Origin: Thalassotalea sp. G2M2-11
Lineage (GTDB): Bacteria; Pseudomonadota; Gammaproteobacteria; Enterobacterales; Alteromonadaceae
Assembly (NCBI RefSeq): GCF_017168195.1
Contig: NZ_JADNYL010000001.1
Location: 682,001 to 746,000, forward strand
Direction of reading: 5' to 3'
Length of the DNA: 64,000 nucleotides
The notes beneath the pieces are model-generated. The model had not been told where the DNA came from. It saw only the letters and a program-made list of their open reading frames with translations, and made no database searches. A program made the position numbers and the translations under genes. Below are positions 1 to 9,829 of this stretch, one piece after another (the stretch's first letter is position 1; each line of letters begins with the position of its first letter).

Positions 1-1210
1 GCACAAATTCAATATCGCCATTTTCAACGGCTTGTACCGCAGGCTTTGCTAGCGGCTCAGTGCGAACATACCATTGGTCAGTTAATAATGGCTCAATGAT
101 CACACCTGAACGATCACCGTATGGTGCGACTAAATCATGCTCTTTAATGCTTTCTAATAAACCTAATTGTTCAAATTTTTCAACAATGGCTTTACGCGCA
201 TCAAAACGATCTAAACCGGCTAAATCTGCTGGTAGTTCGTTTGAATACTCATCACTTACTTCACCTTTGGTGTTGTACACTTCGGCTTTAGCTAATACTG
301 CAGCATCTTTATCAAAGATATTGATCATTGCTAAACCGCAACGTTTACCGACTTCGTTATCGTTGAAATCGTGTGCTGGGGTGATTTTTACACAACCCGT
401 GCCTTTTTCCATGTCAGCATGTTCATCACCAACGATTGGGATCAAGCGATTAACTAGCGGTAGTAACACGTGTTGGCCAATTAACGCTTGGTAGCGAGGA
501 TCTTCTGGATTAACCGCAACGCCAGTATCACCTAGCATAGTTTCAGGGCGGGTCGTGGCAACAACTAAGTAATCTAAGCCATCGGCTGTTTTAGCGCCGT
601 TCGCTAATGGATAGCGTAAGTGCCACATATGGCCTTTTTTATCTTTGTTTTCAACTTCCAAATCTGAAATGGCGGTATGAAATTTTGGATCCCAGTTAAC
701 TAAGCGTTTACCGCGGTAAATTAAATCGTCTTCAAATAAGCGTACGAACACTTCTTGTACGGCTTCAGACATACCATCGTCCATGGTAAAACGATCGCGA
801 CTCCAATCAATTGAATTACCTAAGCGGCGCATTTGTTTACCAATGGTACCACCAGACTCGTTTTTCCATTGCCAAATTTTGTCTATAAATGCTTTCCGAC
901 CATAATCATGTCGCGTTTTATCTTCTTCAGCGGCGATTTTGCGCTCAACAACCATTTGGGTAGCGATACCCGCGTGGTCTGTACCAGACTGCCACAAGGT
1001 GTTTTTGCCTTGCATGCGTTGATAACGAATTAAGGTATCCATGATGGTTTGTTGGAACGCATGGCCCATGTGCAAACTACCTGTGACATTCGGTGGTGGG
1101 ATCGCGATACAATAACCATCGCCTGTACCAGTTGGACTAAAATACCCTTTCTCTTCCCAGTTTTGGTAGAGCGATTGTTCAATGTCAGAAGGATTAAATG
1201 TTTTTTCCAT
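1..1210 (-). CDS. valS: Valyl-tRNA synthetase, N-terminal part (gene runs off the left edge)
   Basis: Charges tRNA-Val with valine in the cytoplasm. Reading the minus strand from the ATG at 1210 gives an N-terminus [20 protein letters not shown], followed by [14 protein letters not shown], the class I HIGH signature of ValRS, and later by the [17 protein letters not shown] and [12 protein letters not shown] segments typical of the ValRS editing domain. About 403 codons are present; the KMSKS and anticodon-binding parts lie outside the window. It starts 27 bases after the holC stop, and pepA-holC-valS is a conserved gammaproteobacterial order, so they are probably co-transcribed. The identification is secure; only the 3' end is missing. 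Confidence 0.97.
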   Translation of the reverse strand, partial: MEKTFNPSDIEQSLYQNWEEKGYFSPTGTGDGYCIAIPPPNVTGSLHMGHAFQQTIMDTLIRYQRMQGKNTLWQSGTDHAGIATQMVVERKIAAEEDKTRHDYGRKAFIDKIWQWKNESGGTIGKQMRRLGNSIDWSRDRFTMDDGMSEAVQEVFVRLFEDDLIYRGKRLVNWDPKFHTAISDLEVENKDKKGHMWHLRYPLANGAKTADGLDYLVVATTRPETMLGDTGVAVNPEDPRYQALIGQHVLLPLVNRLIPIVGDEHADMEKGTGCVKITPAHDFNDNEVGKRCGLAMINIFDKDAAVLAKAEVYNTKGEVSDEYSNELPADLAGLDRFDARKAIVEKFEQLGLLESIKEHDLVAPYGDRSGVIIEPLLTDQWYVRTEPLAKPAVQAVENGDIEFV

Positions 1211-1237
1211 CAGAGTAACTACTTAATTGTTAAAATC

Positions 1238-1693
1238 TTACGATGTTTGTGGATGATTGACAGCTTGGTTATCAACTTGAAAACCTAACTGGCGATAGGC
1301 TTTATACCGCTCTCTAGCGCTTTGCTTTAATTGTTCATCACTTGGTACAAAATCGATGATTTGTGAAAATTGATGAGCAAAGTTTGGTACTGTGCTCGTT
1401 AAATTGATGAGTACTGCGCGTCGATTTGTTGGTGGTTGCCAACTGATCTCAACCGCTGCACCCTGTTTTGGCCCTTCACCAATTAAATTGTGAGGAACAA
1501 AACTGTCAGGCTCAAATGACCATAAAAGCTCATCAATATGATGAGCTTGTGTTTGGTCTTGACAATAGATGAATACTTTTTGTCTTTGTCGATAATAATA
1601 GGCTGCTTGAAAACAGCTATGTAAAAAAGCTAGCTGCATTTTTTGCTCGCTGACTTCGTTATCTAACAAATAGAACATGACCTGTGTATTCAT
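1238..1693 (-). CDS. holC: DNA polymerase III chi subunit
   Basis: Chi is the clamp-loader accessory subunit that links DNA polymerase III holoenzyme to single-strand binding protein. The 151-residue product starts MNTQVMFYLLDNE, matching the family start (MKNATFYLLDND in E. coli, from memory), and carries the family features SFVPHNLIGEGP and the C-terminal SARERYKAYRQLGF. I chose the ATG at 1693, because upstream in-frame codons would overlap pepA and precede the conserved start. It lies 13 bases after the pepA stop and just before valS, the usual context. Length agrees with the family (about 150 residues). Confidence 0.95.
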   Translation of the reverse strand: MNTQVMFYLLDNEVSEQKMQLAFLHSCFQAAYYYRQRQKVFIYCQDQTQAHHIDELLWSFEPDSFVPHNLIGEGPKQGAAVEISWQPPTNRRAVLINLTSTVPNFAHQFSQIIDFVPSDEQLKQSARERYKAYRQLGFQVDNQAVNHPQTS

Positions 1694-1706
1694 GGTTATG
1701 TTTAGC

Positions 1707-3215
1707 CTACTCGCCTTGTTCGACACCCGACTTGTTCAGTAAGTACTGCGTTAACATACTGACAGGACGGCCTGTTGAACCTTTATCTTTACCGCCACTA
1801 CGCCATGCTGTTCCTGCGACATCAAGGTGAGCCCAGTGATATTTTTTTGTGAATTTGGATAAGAAACACGCGGCTGTAATGGTGCCTGCTGCACGACCAC
1901 CAAGGTTAGTGAAATCAGCAAAAGGACTTTCTAATTGTTCTTGGTAATCATCCCATAATGGTAAGCGCCAAGCTCTGTCACCACTTTGATCTGAGGCGTT
2001 GAGTAATTCATGTGCTAATGGGTTATGGGTACTTAATAAACCTGAAGCATGTTTACCTAACGCAATAACACAAGCGCCTGTTAATGTGGCAACATCCACA
2101 ACCGCTTCAGGTTCAAATCGCTCTACATAGGTTAACGCATCACATAATACTAAGCGACCTTCGGCGTCAGTATTTAATACCTCGACCGTTTGCCCAGACA
2201 TGGTGGTTAAAATATCACCAGGGCGATAAGCATTGCTGCCAGGCATATTTTCACAACCTGCTAGCACACCGACGACATTAATGGGTAAATCCAGTTCCGC
2301 AAGCGCGTGCATTGCACCTAATACGCCTGCAGCTCCACCCATGTCATATTTCATTTCATCCATCGCTTCACTTGGTTTGATGGAGATACCGCCGGTATCA
2401 AAGGTCAGTCCTTTACCCACTAATACAATGGGATTGCTATCATCAGCCGCGCCTTGATATTTGATGATACTCATCAAGGACTCATTGGCAGAGCCTCGAC
2501 CTACTGCCAAATACGAGCCCATGCCTAATTCAGCCATTTGCTTCTCATCGACAATCTCGGTGTTAACTTTTTCGTAATCGTTGGCCAAAATTTTTGCTTG
2601 TTCCGCTAAATAAGCCGGATTACAAATATTGGGTGGCATATTGGCAACATTTTTACAGGTATTTATCCCTTCTGAAACCGCTAAGCCATGAGCAATAGCC
2701 CGCTCACCTAAGGGTAATTCACGACGAGTAGGTACATTAAAAACAATTTTACGTAAGGGCCTGCGAGGTTCATCTTTACGCGTTTTTAAACTGGTAAAAC
2801 TGTATAGGCAATCTTGAGTTGCTTCTACGGCTTGGCGCACTTTCCAATAATTATCACGACCTTTAACGTGTAATTCGGATAAAAAGCACACGGCTTCCAT
2901 TGAACCTGTTTCATTCAATGTATTAATGGTTTTACTGATAATCTGACGGTATTGACGTTCATCTAACTCACGCTCTTTACCACAACCTACCAGTAATACA
3001 CGTTCACTTAGGATGTTAGGAACATGATGTAACAACAGCATTTGACCTGATTTACCTTCCAGATCGCCGCGACGTAGCAGGTTACTGATGTAACCTTCAC
3101 TGATTTCATCAAGCTGTTCAGCAACGGCTGATAAACGTCGAGGTTCAAATACTCCTACGACAATACAGGCACTACGTTGTTTTTCGGGGCTGCCACTTTT
3201 TACACTGAACTCCAT
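1707..3215 (-). CDS. pepA: Leucyl aminopeptidase (cytosol aminopeptidase, M17)
   Basis: A dinuclear-metal M17 aminopeptidase that releases N-terminal residues from peptides; in E. coli PepA also acts as a DNA-binding protein. The product (about 502 residues) begins [20 protein letters not shown] and contains the M17 signature [14 protein letters not shown] together with [16 protein letters not shown], which carry the metal ligands and catalytic residues. The start at 3215 is preceded by AGGAGA at good spacing; an in-frame ATG eleven codons upstream lacks family similarity. It is first in the pepA-holC-valS cluster and divergent from lptF across a 241-base gap. Confidence 0.97.
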   Translation of the reverse strand: MEFSVKSGSPEKQRSACIVVGVFEPRRLSAVAEQLDEISEGYISNLLRRGDLEGKSGQMLLLHHVPNILSERVLLVGCGKERELDERQYRQIISKTINTLNETGSMEAVCFLSELHVKGRDNYWKVRQAVEATQDCLYSFTSLKTRKDEPRRPLRKIVFNVPTRRELPLGERAIAHGLAVSEGINTCKNVANMPPNICNPAYLAEQAKILANDYEKVNTEIVDEKQMAELGMGSYLAVGRGSANESLMSIIKYQGAADDSNPIVLVGKGLTFDTGGISIKPSEAMDEMKYDMGGAAGVLGAMHALAELDLPINVVGVLAGCENMPGSNAYRPGDILTTMSGQTVEVLNTDAEGRLVLCDALTYVERFEPEAVVDVATLTGACVIALGKHASGLLSTHNPLAHELLNASDQSGDRAWRLPLWDDYQEQLESPFADFTNLGGRAAGTITAACFLSKFTKKYHWAHLDVAGTAWRSGGKDKGSTGRPVSMLTQYLLNKSGVEQGE

Positions 3216-3456
3216 GGACTCTCCTAATTTTGCAATCTTCAGAAACATTTTCTCTTAAAAATGCTGATTATCTTGCTTAAATCTATCAATTATAGATAAG
3301 CTAACTCTATCTTTTATTTTGCTAAAGGCTATAATTATAGCCGCACACAGCAAATAATATATAAGAGCTTATCAAATATTTACTTATGAAAACGACAAGT
3401 TTACTTAAAAAATGTCAAAATGTCAGAAAAAAACTAAGTTTTTATAGGATCTTTTC

Positions 3457-4587
3457 GTGATCATATTCCGTTACTTACTCAAAGAAGTCGCTAAAACTCA
3501 GTTAGCTGTGTTTATTGTCTTAATGACGATATTTATTAGTAATAAATTTGTCCGTGTATTGGATGATGCCTCTGAAGGTGGCATTCCAGGACAAATGGTC
3601 ATGGTGTTTATCGGTCTAAAAGTGCCTGATTTAGCCGGCATGATCCTCCCCTTAAGCTTTTTTCTCGGAATTTTATTAGCCTATGGCCGAATATATGCCG
3701 ATAACGAAATGACCATACTCCATGCGTGCGGGGTTAGTGAATGGTATGTGGTTCGGGTGACGTTAATTTTAGCCTTGATAACGGCATTGATCACCGGGGT
3801 TTTTACTTTGTACTTATCTCCTGTAGCGGCAGAATATGAATACCAAGCAAAAGAACAATTGGCGGCAGATTCTGGTTTAAGCACCTTAATAGCAGGACGA
3901 TTTCAGACTACAGGTAACAAAAAAGCGGTGGTGTTTATTCACGATAAAAACCGCGATGATAACAGTTTAGAAAAAGTGTTTGTTGCTCAGTTGCCGAGTG
4001 ATAAAAATAGTCATGAATCTATTATTAACTCCAGTTTAGTGTACGCGGCAAAAGGAGAAGTTATTGAGGAGGCTAGTGGTTCTCAGCGTTTGATCCTGAG
4101 TGACGGCACTCGTTATCAAAATGATGAAAGTAATAATGAATTTCGCAAAGTAGCGTTTGGGAAATATTACATTCAGATCCAAGATCAGAAAGTTGAGCAT
4201 AAACGGCGTAAATTAAAAGCCATTCCAACGGCAGAATTATTTCAACAAGATATTGCCGAATATAGCGCAGAAATCCATTGGCGATTTGCTTTTCCGATAG
4301 CCTGTTTAATTTTAACACTGGTTGCTGTGCCGCTGAGTGCGGTTAATCCTCGTCAAGGTAAATTCGCTAAGATGTTGCCAGCCTTATTACTATTTTTAGG
4401 TTACTTTTTATTATTAACCGCGATTAAACGCGGGGTTGAAAGTGGTTCTATCTCAAGCTCGGTAGGTTTATGGCCTGTGCACCTAACAGCGTTAATTTTA
4501 GGGACTTCGTTACTTATTAAAGGACGCAGTACCGGACTGAAAATCAAGGCTTTACTGCCTCAGTTTAAACGAACTGGAGCAGCGTAA
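3457..4587 (+). CDS. lptF: LPS export permease LptF
   Basis: Inner-membrane permease of the LptB2FG ABC transporter, which extracts lipopolysaccharide and feeds it to the LptC-LptA bridge. The 376-residue product has the YjgP/YjgQ architecture: three N-terminal membrane helices (for example VPDLAGMILPLSFFLGILLA), a periplasmic beta-jellyroll domain of roughly 130 residues, and three C-terminal helices. The start is GTG at 3457 with TAGGA about ten bases upstream. It is divergent from pepA and separated from lptG by a single base (stop 4585-4587, next ATG 4589), so translation is almost certainly coupled. Confidence 0.97.
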   Translation: MIIFRYLLKEVAKTQLAVFIVLMTIFISNKFVRVLDDASEGGIPGQMVMVFIGLKVPDLAGMILPLSFFLGILLAYGRIYADNEMTILHACGVSEWYVVRVTLILALITALITGVFTLYLSPVAAEYEYQAKEQLAADSGLSTLIAGRFQTTGNKKAVVFIHDKNRDDNSLEKVFVAQLPSDKNSHESIINSSLVYAAKGEVIEEASGSQRLILSDGTRYQNDESNNEFRKVAFGKYYIQIQDQKVEHKRRKLKAIPTAELFQQDIAEYSAEIHWRFAFPIACLILTLVAVPLSAVNPRQGKFAKMLPALLLFLGYFLLLTAIKRGVESGSISSSVGLWPVHLTALILGTSLLIKGRSTGLKIKALLPQFKRTGAA

Positions 4588-4588
4588 C

Positions 4589-5656
4589 ATGAAGATCCTT
4601 GATTTATACATTGGCCGTATCATTGCTTCAACAACATTTTTAACCTTAGTGGTTTTTGTGAGCTTAAGCGGCATTATCAAGTTTGTTGAAGAAATGAAAA
4701 CGGTAGGTAAAGGCAGTTATGACCTTTCTCATGCGGCGTTATATGTACTGTATTTTGTGCCGCGTGATGTTGAAATGTTTTTTCCTATGGCAGCATTAAT
4801 TGGTGGCCTTATTGGTATAGGTATGTTGGCCAGTAATTCAGAGCTGGTGGTAATGCAAGCGTCAGGGATGTCTCGGCTTGATATTATTCGTTCGGTGATG
4901 AAATCAGCCACCTTGTTGATCTTTGCTAGCATGGTGATCGGTGAGTGGTTGGCACCCGTTGGTGAAGCATCTGCTCGACAAGTTAAAGCTCAGGCGATTT
5001 CTGGCGGTAGTTTAATTGCCGCTAAAGGGGGAACTTGGGCAAAAGATGGTGACTACTTTGTCCATATTAATGAAGTTGAAGATACGGGGTCATTAAATGG
5101 CATACAAATATACCGTTTTAATCAGGCCTTAGAATTAACCAGCTGGTTATCGGCACAAAGTGCGGTGTATTTGTCTGATGCGTGGCAACTCAATGATGTG
5201 GTTGAAACACAAATAGCTGCACAAGCAATCACCCGTGAGCGTATGCATGTGAAAACATGGCAGTCATCGTTAACGCCAGATAAACTAGGGGTGGTGACGG
5301 TTAAGCCTGAATCTTTATCTGTGGGAGATTTAATTGAGTACTTGGATTACTTAGAAGAAAACCAACAAGATAAAAGTCGTTATCAACTTGCCTTTTGGCG
5401 TAAAGTTGTTCAGCCCGTGACGGTCGCTGTGATGTTATTATTGGCATTATCTTTTATTTTCGGTCCATTACGCTCAGTTTCTATGGGGGCGAGGATCATG
5501 ATGGGGGTCGCCACCGGTATCTTATTCTTCATTACTAACCAAGTATTAGGATCGATCAGTTTAGTGTATCAATTGCCTGCGATTTTTGGCGCGTTAATGC
5601 CGAGCGTAATTTTTACCAGTGTGGCATTATTTTTTATGAGAAATAAGGCAAGTTAA
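4589..5656 (+). CDS. lptG: LPS export permease LptG
   Basis: Partner of LptF in the LptB2FG lipopolysaccharide exporter. The 355-residue product begins MKILDLYIGRIIASTTFLTL and shows the typical helices at both ends, with VPRDVEMFFPMAALIGGLIG near residue 60 and a jellyroll domain between. GAACTGGAGCA, inside the end of lptF, serves as ribosome binding region. Its last bases overlap the end of the opposing RDD gene by four bases, so the two transcripts converge without any clear terminator between them. Length and order match the family, and the call is secure. Confidence 0.97.
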   Translation: MKILDLYIGRIIASTTFLTLVVFVSLSGIIKFVEEMKTVGKGSYDLSHAALYVLYFVPRDVEMFFPMAALIGGLIGIGMLASNSELVVMQASGMSRLDIIRSVMKSATLLIFASMVIGEWLAPVGEASARQVKAQAISGGSLIAAKGGTWAKDGDYFVHINEVEDTGSLNGIQIYRFNQALELTSWLSAQSAVYLSDAWQLNDVVETQIAAQAITRERMHVKTWQSSLTPDKLGVVTVKPESLSVGDLIEYLDYLEENQQDKSRYQLAFWRKVVQPVTVAVMLLLALSFIFGPLRSVSMGARIMMGVATGILFFITNQVLGSISLVYQLPAIFGALMPSVIFTSVALFFMRNKAS

Positions 5657-6174
5657 TCTTTACTTGCCGATAAACGGGCTTTATTTGCCTGTGGCGATAA
5701 AACCACCACTTCAGTGTCCGTTAACCAATCTTGTAAACTTAATTTTTGTTGCCAGTTAACTAATAACCACAAGTTGCCTAAACCGAAACAGGTAGGTAAT
5801 AATCGTTTCATCGCTGTGGTTTTATCGATATTACTACCGTCTTGGTTTTGGACACGTAAACGCCATGCTTTCATACCAACGGTTTGACCACTTTTGCTCC
5901 AAAAAAAGATAAAGAAATAAGCGACCCACGCCATATTCCAGGTATAAATTAAGCTGCTATACAGTAGTGATGATTGCTGCGCTTCAATCAGGTGTTGATG
6001 ACCTTGCATATCAATGAAGCCAAAATAAGCAAACAGTGCAAAAATTAAAAAACCAAAAGCACCGGCAACCATATACACGGCAATGGCAACTAAGGCGTCA
6101 TAGACCCAAGAAGCGATGCGACGAAATAAACCTGCGCGTGGAAAAGTTGAAAATGAAAGTGTATCAGTAGTCAT
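5653..6174 (-). CDS. RDD-family integral membrane protein
   Basis: A 173-residue inner-membrane protein of the RDD family, whose members are of mostly unknown function, though some have been linked to ion transport. The N-terminal AGLFRRIASWVYDALVAIAV is the RDD-type first helix (arginine and aspartate in the membrane-proximal segment). Further helices follow near residues 40-55 and 85-105, then the conserved QTVGMKAWRLRVQNQDGS loop. It converges on lptG and overlaps its stop by four bases. Proteins like this often sit beside lptFG in Alteromonadales, but no direct functional link is known to me. Confidence 0.85.
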   Translation of the reverse strand: MTTDTLSFSTFPRAGLFRRIASWVYDALVAIAVYMVAGAFGFLIFALFAYFGFIDMQGHQHLIEAQQSSLLYSSLIYTWNMAWVAYFFIFFWSKSGQTVGMKAWRLRVQNQDGSNIDKTTAMKRLLPTCFGLGNLWLLVNWQQKLSLQDWLTDTEVVVLSPQANKARLSASKD

Positions 6175-6320
6175 GAGTCTTGTACGGGCAATTTTTGCCG
6201 AGAGTCTAGCAAACTTTACTATTGGCTACCACTTCAACCTCAGATATAAGAGGTTGACCACTTTTATGTTAACCATTCTTATGCTAGGGTAAGCTCCTCT
6301 CTAGTTAATGTTGTACTATT

Positions 6321-6761
6321 ATGCAAGAAAGTTTTTTTGCCCCTCATGGCAATATTCAAACAAGCATTGATGAAAATATGGTGATCATTAATGTTGAAGG
6401 ACATTGCAATACTGAATTTTTTCAACAGATGGCGAAAGAATTAGCAGTGGTGCGTGAACAGGTAGAAATTGAGCAATACACTGCGTTGATTATTTTACAT
6501 GGTGAAGCCTTGGCGACCCAAGATGCTATGTTGTTTTTAACCCAGTATTTAGAAGCGTCACTGGTTAATGCTGTTGCCTTTAATTTATCTGATGTTCTCA
6601 CCCCAGCATTGACCCAAAACATTTGTCATCAAAGCTTTGCTCAAGTCAATATCAGGCATGACTTTTTTCAGGACAATGAATCGGCAAAAGCTTGGTTAAA
6701 GCAATGCATTAAAGAGGGCAGCAGTGGTGATACCCTCAATAATGAACAGGTGATGGTTTAA
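6321..6761 (+). CDS. Conserved hypothetical protein, STAS-like fold possible
   Basis: I do not recognise the family with certainty. The 146-residue acidic, soluble product (MQESFFAPHGNIQTSIDENM...) has no signal peptide or membrane helix. The pattern of a strand (MVIINVEGHCN), a helix (EFFQQMAKELAVVREQVE), a strand (YTALIILHGEALA), a helix and a strand (VAFNLSD) followed by a C-terminal helix resembles the SpoIIAA/STAS-like fold of small regulatory proteins. That is inference from predicted secondary structure only. It stands alone and overlaps the end of the convergent RND pump gene by four bases. Confidence 0.6.
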   Translation: MQESFFAPHGNIQTSIDENMVIINVEGHCNTEFFQQMAKELAVVREQVEIEQYTALIILHGEALATQDAMLFLTQYLEASLVNAVAFNLSDVLTPALTQNICHQSFAQVNIRHDFFQDNESAKAWLKQCIKEGSSGDTLNNEQVMV

Positions 6762-9700
6762 GGCAATTTTACCCGATAGAAAGCAGCGTAAATTACAGGA
6801 ACCAAGCCAAGCGTTAGTATAGTACCAATGGCTAGACCAAAGGCTATCACACTTGCCATGCCGTAAAACATTGCATCTTTGCCGATGATCAAAGGCAATA
6901 AACCCATCACGGTGGTGATCGTAGTCATAGTGATCGGGCGCAGTCGTGTCAAACAAGCATCAACAATGGCTTGATAGTCTGTTTTCCCTTCTGCTATTTC
7001 AATTTTGATCCTGTCTATCAAGACAATGGCATTGTTGATAATAATCCCAGCGAGGCTGTATAGCCCCAAGGTGACAATAAAGCCAAACGGTGCCTTCAAT
7101 ACCAACAAACCGATAACAGCACCGATAAAAGATAATGGAATGGTTAAAATGATCACGGCGGTTTGTCTAAAAGAATTAAACTGGGCCACTAATAAAATAA
7201 TGATCACCCCCAGCACAATCGGCATATTCGCGCTTAATGCTTTTTGAGCCGCCGCAGATTCTTTGATCACCCCGTCATACTCAATGACATGATTGACCGG
7301 TAAATCTTGTTTTAATTGTTCGATGTCTTTATCTATGATTAGCTTTAAATCTTCTGCCGCCATTTCAGTATTTCTTGCTTGTATATTGACGGTGCGAAAC
7401 ATGTCTTCATGCTGGATCACAGAAAACTGATTAACTGGTTCAAAAGTGGCTACTTGAAATAAGGGCACAGCTTTGCCTGTTTTCTCAGAATAAATATTAA
7501 GGGTACGCAAGCGGTCTAAGTTGTGACGCTCTGTTTCTTTTGCTCGTAGGATGACAGGAATAATTTCATCTTGCTCTCTAAATTCGGTAATTTGAGCCCC
7601 TGAAAAGTAAGCTTCAAGTGCCTGAGCAATATCATTTGAGCTTAACCCTGCTCGTTTAGCGCGATGTTGGTCAACTTGTACATTGATCTTTGTGATCAAA
7701 TTTTCCCAATCAGTACGAATGTCTAGGGTGTTTGGCACTTGATGTAATAATGCCATCACTTCTTGAGCTTTTTTGTAAATCACTTCACTGTCAGGGCCTT
7801 TGACCTGAATTTTTATAGTGCTGGAATCTGAAGGGCCAAGAAACATTTTCTTCACTCGTGCCGAGACATTAGGAAATGTTTGTTCTATTTGACGCTCTAA
7901 CATTGCGACTTTTTCGGTGACATTGGTACTTTCAGCAACATTTAATACCATAAAACCTTTATTTTCAGCAGGATCTTCTGGGTTTAGTGACAGCACAAAC
8001 CGAGGGCCACTAAAGCCAACATAGGCCGAGTAACTTTCAATAAAGTGCATAGATTCTTGCTGATTTAGCCAATCGAATATTTCATTCATTTGGCGATTGG
8101 TTTCTTTAGAAGAAGTGCCATTGGGTAAATCAATGTTGACTAATATCTGTGTGCGATCTGAATCAGGGAAAAACTGTTTAGCAACAAATTTCATACTGAA
8201 AACTGACGCAATAAATAACGCTACCATGACGCTACAAAATAATACTTTATGGCGTAACACCCAATGTAAAAATCCTTCATAAGAATGATAAATTTTTGCC
8301 ATGATACCTGTGGTGTCATTGGTTTCTTGTGCTGTGTTTGTTTGCTCAACGCGAATAAAGAAATAACACAGTAGCGGCGTGACACATAACGCCAATACCC
8401 AGCTAGTGAGTAAGGTGATTAAAATCACTAACGAAATAGAGCGGGTAAATTCTCCAGCAACATGTTCAGCAAGCATCAGCGGTAAAAAGAATAAAATTGT
8501 GGTGGCAGAAGAACTGAGTAAGGGGATTGCTAGTTCTTTGCTCCCTTGTAGCATGGCGTGAAAACGTTCAGTACCTTGTTCTATTCGTCGTTTAAAGTCT
8601 TCTGCGATGACGATGCCGTTATCCACCAGTAAACCCAGTGAAATGATCAAGGTTGCCAAGCTCATACGTTCAAGCTTGATGTCAGTAAATTGCATGATTG
8701 ACAGTGTGGTTAGCATAACAAAGGGGACAATGGCACCGACAATTAAGCCGGTACGAACGCCTAAAAATAAGATCACTACCACCATGACGATCGCCAGCGT
8801 TTGCATGACACTCTTTGATACCCCTTTAACGGTTTTATCAACTTGTTCCGCTTGATAAGTGGCAATATCTAATTGATAGCCAATAGGAAGGGTGTTGGTT
8901 GTTTGTTCAATATGCTCAAGCATTCTTGGGGCATATTCTAAAATGTTGTAGCCCGGTAACATCGAAATAGCGAAAAATATCGCGGGTTGACCATTAAAGT
9001 ACGCCAGTTTTTTAGGTGGGTCGATATAGTCACGTCTGACGGTAGCAATATCTTTTAACGCAAAAAAGTTTTCGCTGTTCGGAATATTGATTTGGGTTTT
9101 TTCGATATCGGCCAAATGTAAATAATTACCTGAAGGTTCAACAATAAAACTTTTTGCGCCGGTATCAATTAAGCCACCTGAGCGGATAATATTTTGGCTG
9201 CGTAATTCGTCGATTAATACTCTAGGTGAAATCCCTAATTGCGATAATTTACTGTTGGATACTTCAATAAATATACGCTCTGCTTTTTGCCCTAAAATTT
9301 CTATTTTTTTAGTGCCTTTAACCGCATACAAGGTATCTCTGGTATGTTGCGCAATGTCATACATTTCCCCCATATCAAAACCATCAGCGGTCAGGGCAAG
9401 GGTGATGACAGATACATCTCCAAACTCGTCATTGACAAAAGGCCGAGCAGTGCCCGCGGGCATTTTGCTATGAGCAGCAAGTGCTTTATTGCGAAGATCT
9501 TGCCAAATGTCATCGAGATTAAAATACTTATCGTCAATTTTGACATGGACAATTGATAAACCTGTTGAAGAGCTTGATTTTATTTCTTTAACTTCTGGAA
9601 TTTTTCGAATTTCTTCTTCGAGTTTTTTAGTGATCAGTTGCTCTATTCTTTTTGGTGCCATACCAGGAAAGGCAGTGCTAACAATGGCTTCACGTATTGT

Positions 9701-9820
9701 GATGGTCGGATCTTCTTGGGCGGGCAAGGTAAAATAGGCAAATACACCATTAACTAATAATAAACTAACGATCAGTAATACGGTTTTTCGGTAATTGAAT
9801 GCAATTTCAGTTAAGTTCAT
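6758..9820 (-). CDS. RND efflux pump, inner-membrane permease (AcrB-like)
   Basis: A proton-driven resistance-nodulation-division transporter of 1020 residues, close to the usual 1020-1050. It begins MNLTEIAFNYRKTVLLIVSL and has the duplicated RND plan: one helix, a large periplasmic porter domain, six helices, then the same again. SLGLLVDNGIVIAEDFKRRIEQG is the helix-4 signature carrying the proton-relay aspartate, and AGIIINNAIVLIDRI is its counterpart in the second half. It follows the adaptor gene by nine bases on the minus strand, so the two form an operon transcribed away from tetR. No outer-membrane channel gene is adjacent, so a TolC from elsewhere is probably used. The substrate is unknown. 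Confidence 0.94.
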   Translation of the reverse strand: MNLTEIAFNYRKTVLLIVSLLLVNGVFAYFTLPAQEDPTITIREAIVSTAFPGMAPKRIEQLITKKLEEEIRKIPEVKEIKSSSSTGLSIVHVKIDDKYFNLDDIWQDLRNKALAAHSKMPAGTARPFVNDEFGDVSVITLALTADGFDMGEMYDIAQHTRDTLYAVKGTKKIEILGQKAERIFIEVSNSKLSQLGISPRVLIDELRSQNIIRSGGLIDTGAKSFIVEPSGNYLHLADIEKTQINIPNSENFFALKDIATVRRDYIDPPKKLAYFNGQPAIFFAISMLPGYNILEYAPRMLEHIEQTTNTLPIGYQLDIATYQAEQVDKTVKGVSKSVMQTLAIVMVVVILFLGVRTGLIVGAIVPFVMLTTLSIMQFTDIKLERMSLATLIISLGLLVDNGIVIAEDFKRRIEQGTERFHAMLQGSKELAIPLLSSSATTILFFLPLMLAEHVAGEFTRSISLVILITLLTSWVLALCVTPLLCYFFIRVEQTNTAQETNDTTGIMAKIYHSYEGFLHWVLRHKVLFCSVMVALFIASVFSMKFVAKQFFPDSDRTQILVNIDLPNGTSSKETNRQMNEIFDWLNQQESMHFIESYSAYVGFSGPRFVLSLNPEDPAENKGFMVLNVAESTNVTEKVAMLERQIEQTFPNVSARVKKMFLGPSDSSTIKIQVKGPDSEVIYKKAQEVMALLHQVPNTLDIRTDWENLITKINVQVDQHRAKRAGLSSNDIAQALEAYFSGAQITEFREQDEIIPVILRAKETERHNLDRLRTLNIYSEKTGKAVPLFQVATFEPVNQFSVIQHEDMFRTVNIQARNTEMAAEDLKLIIDKDIEQLKQDLPVNHVIEYDGVIKESAAAQKALSANMPIVLGVIIILLVAQFNSFRQTAVIILTIPLSFIGAVIGLLVLKAPFGFIVTLGLYSLAGIIINNAIVLIDRIKIEIAEGKTDYQAIVDACLTRLRPITMTTITTVMGLLPLIIGKDAMFYGMASVIAFGLAIGTILTLGLVPVIYAAFYRVKLP

Positions 9821-9829
9821 TGGGGTTCC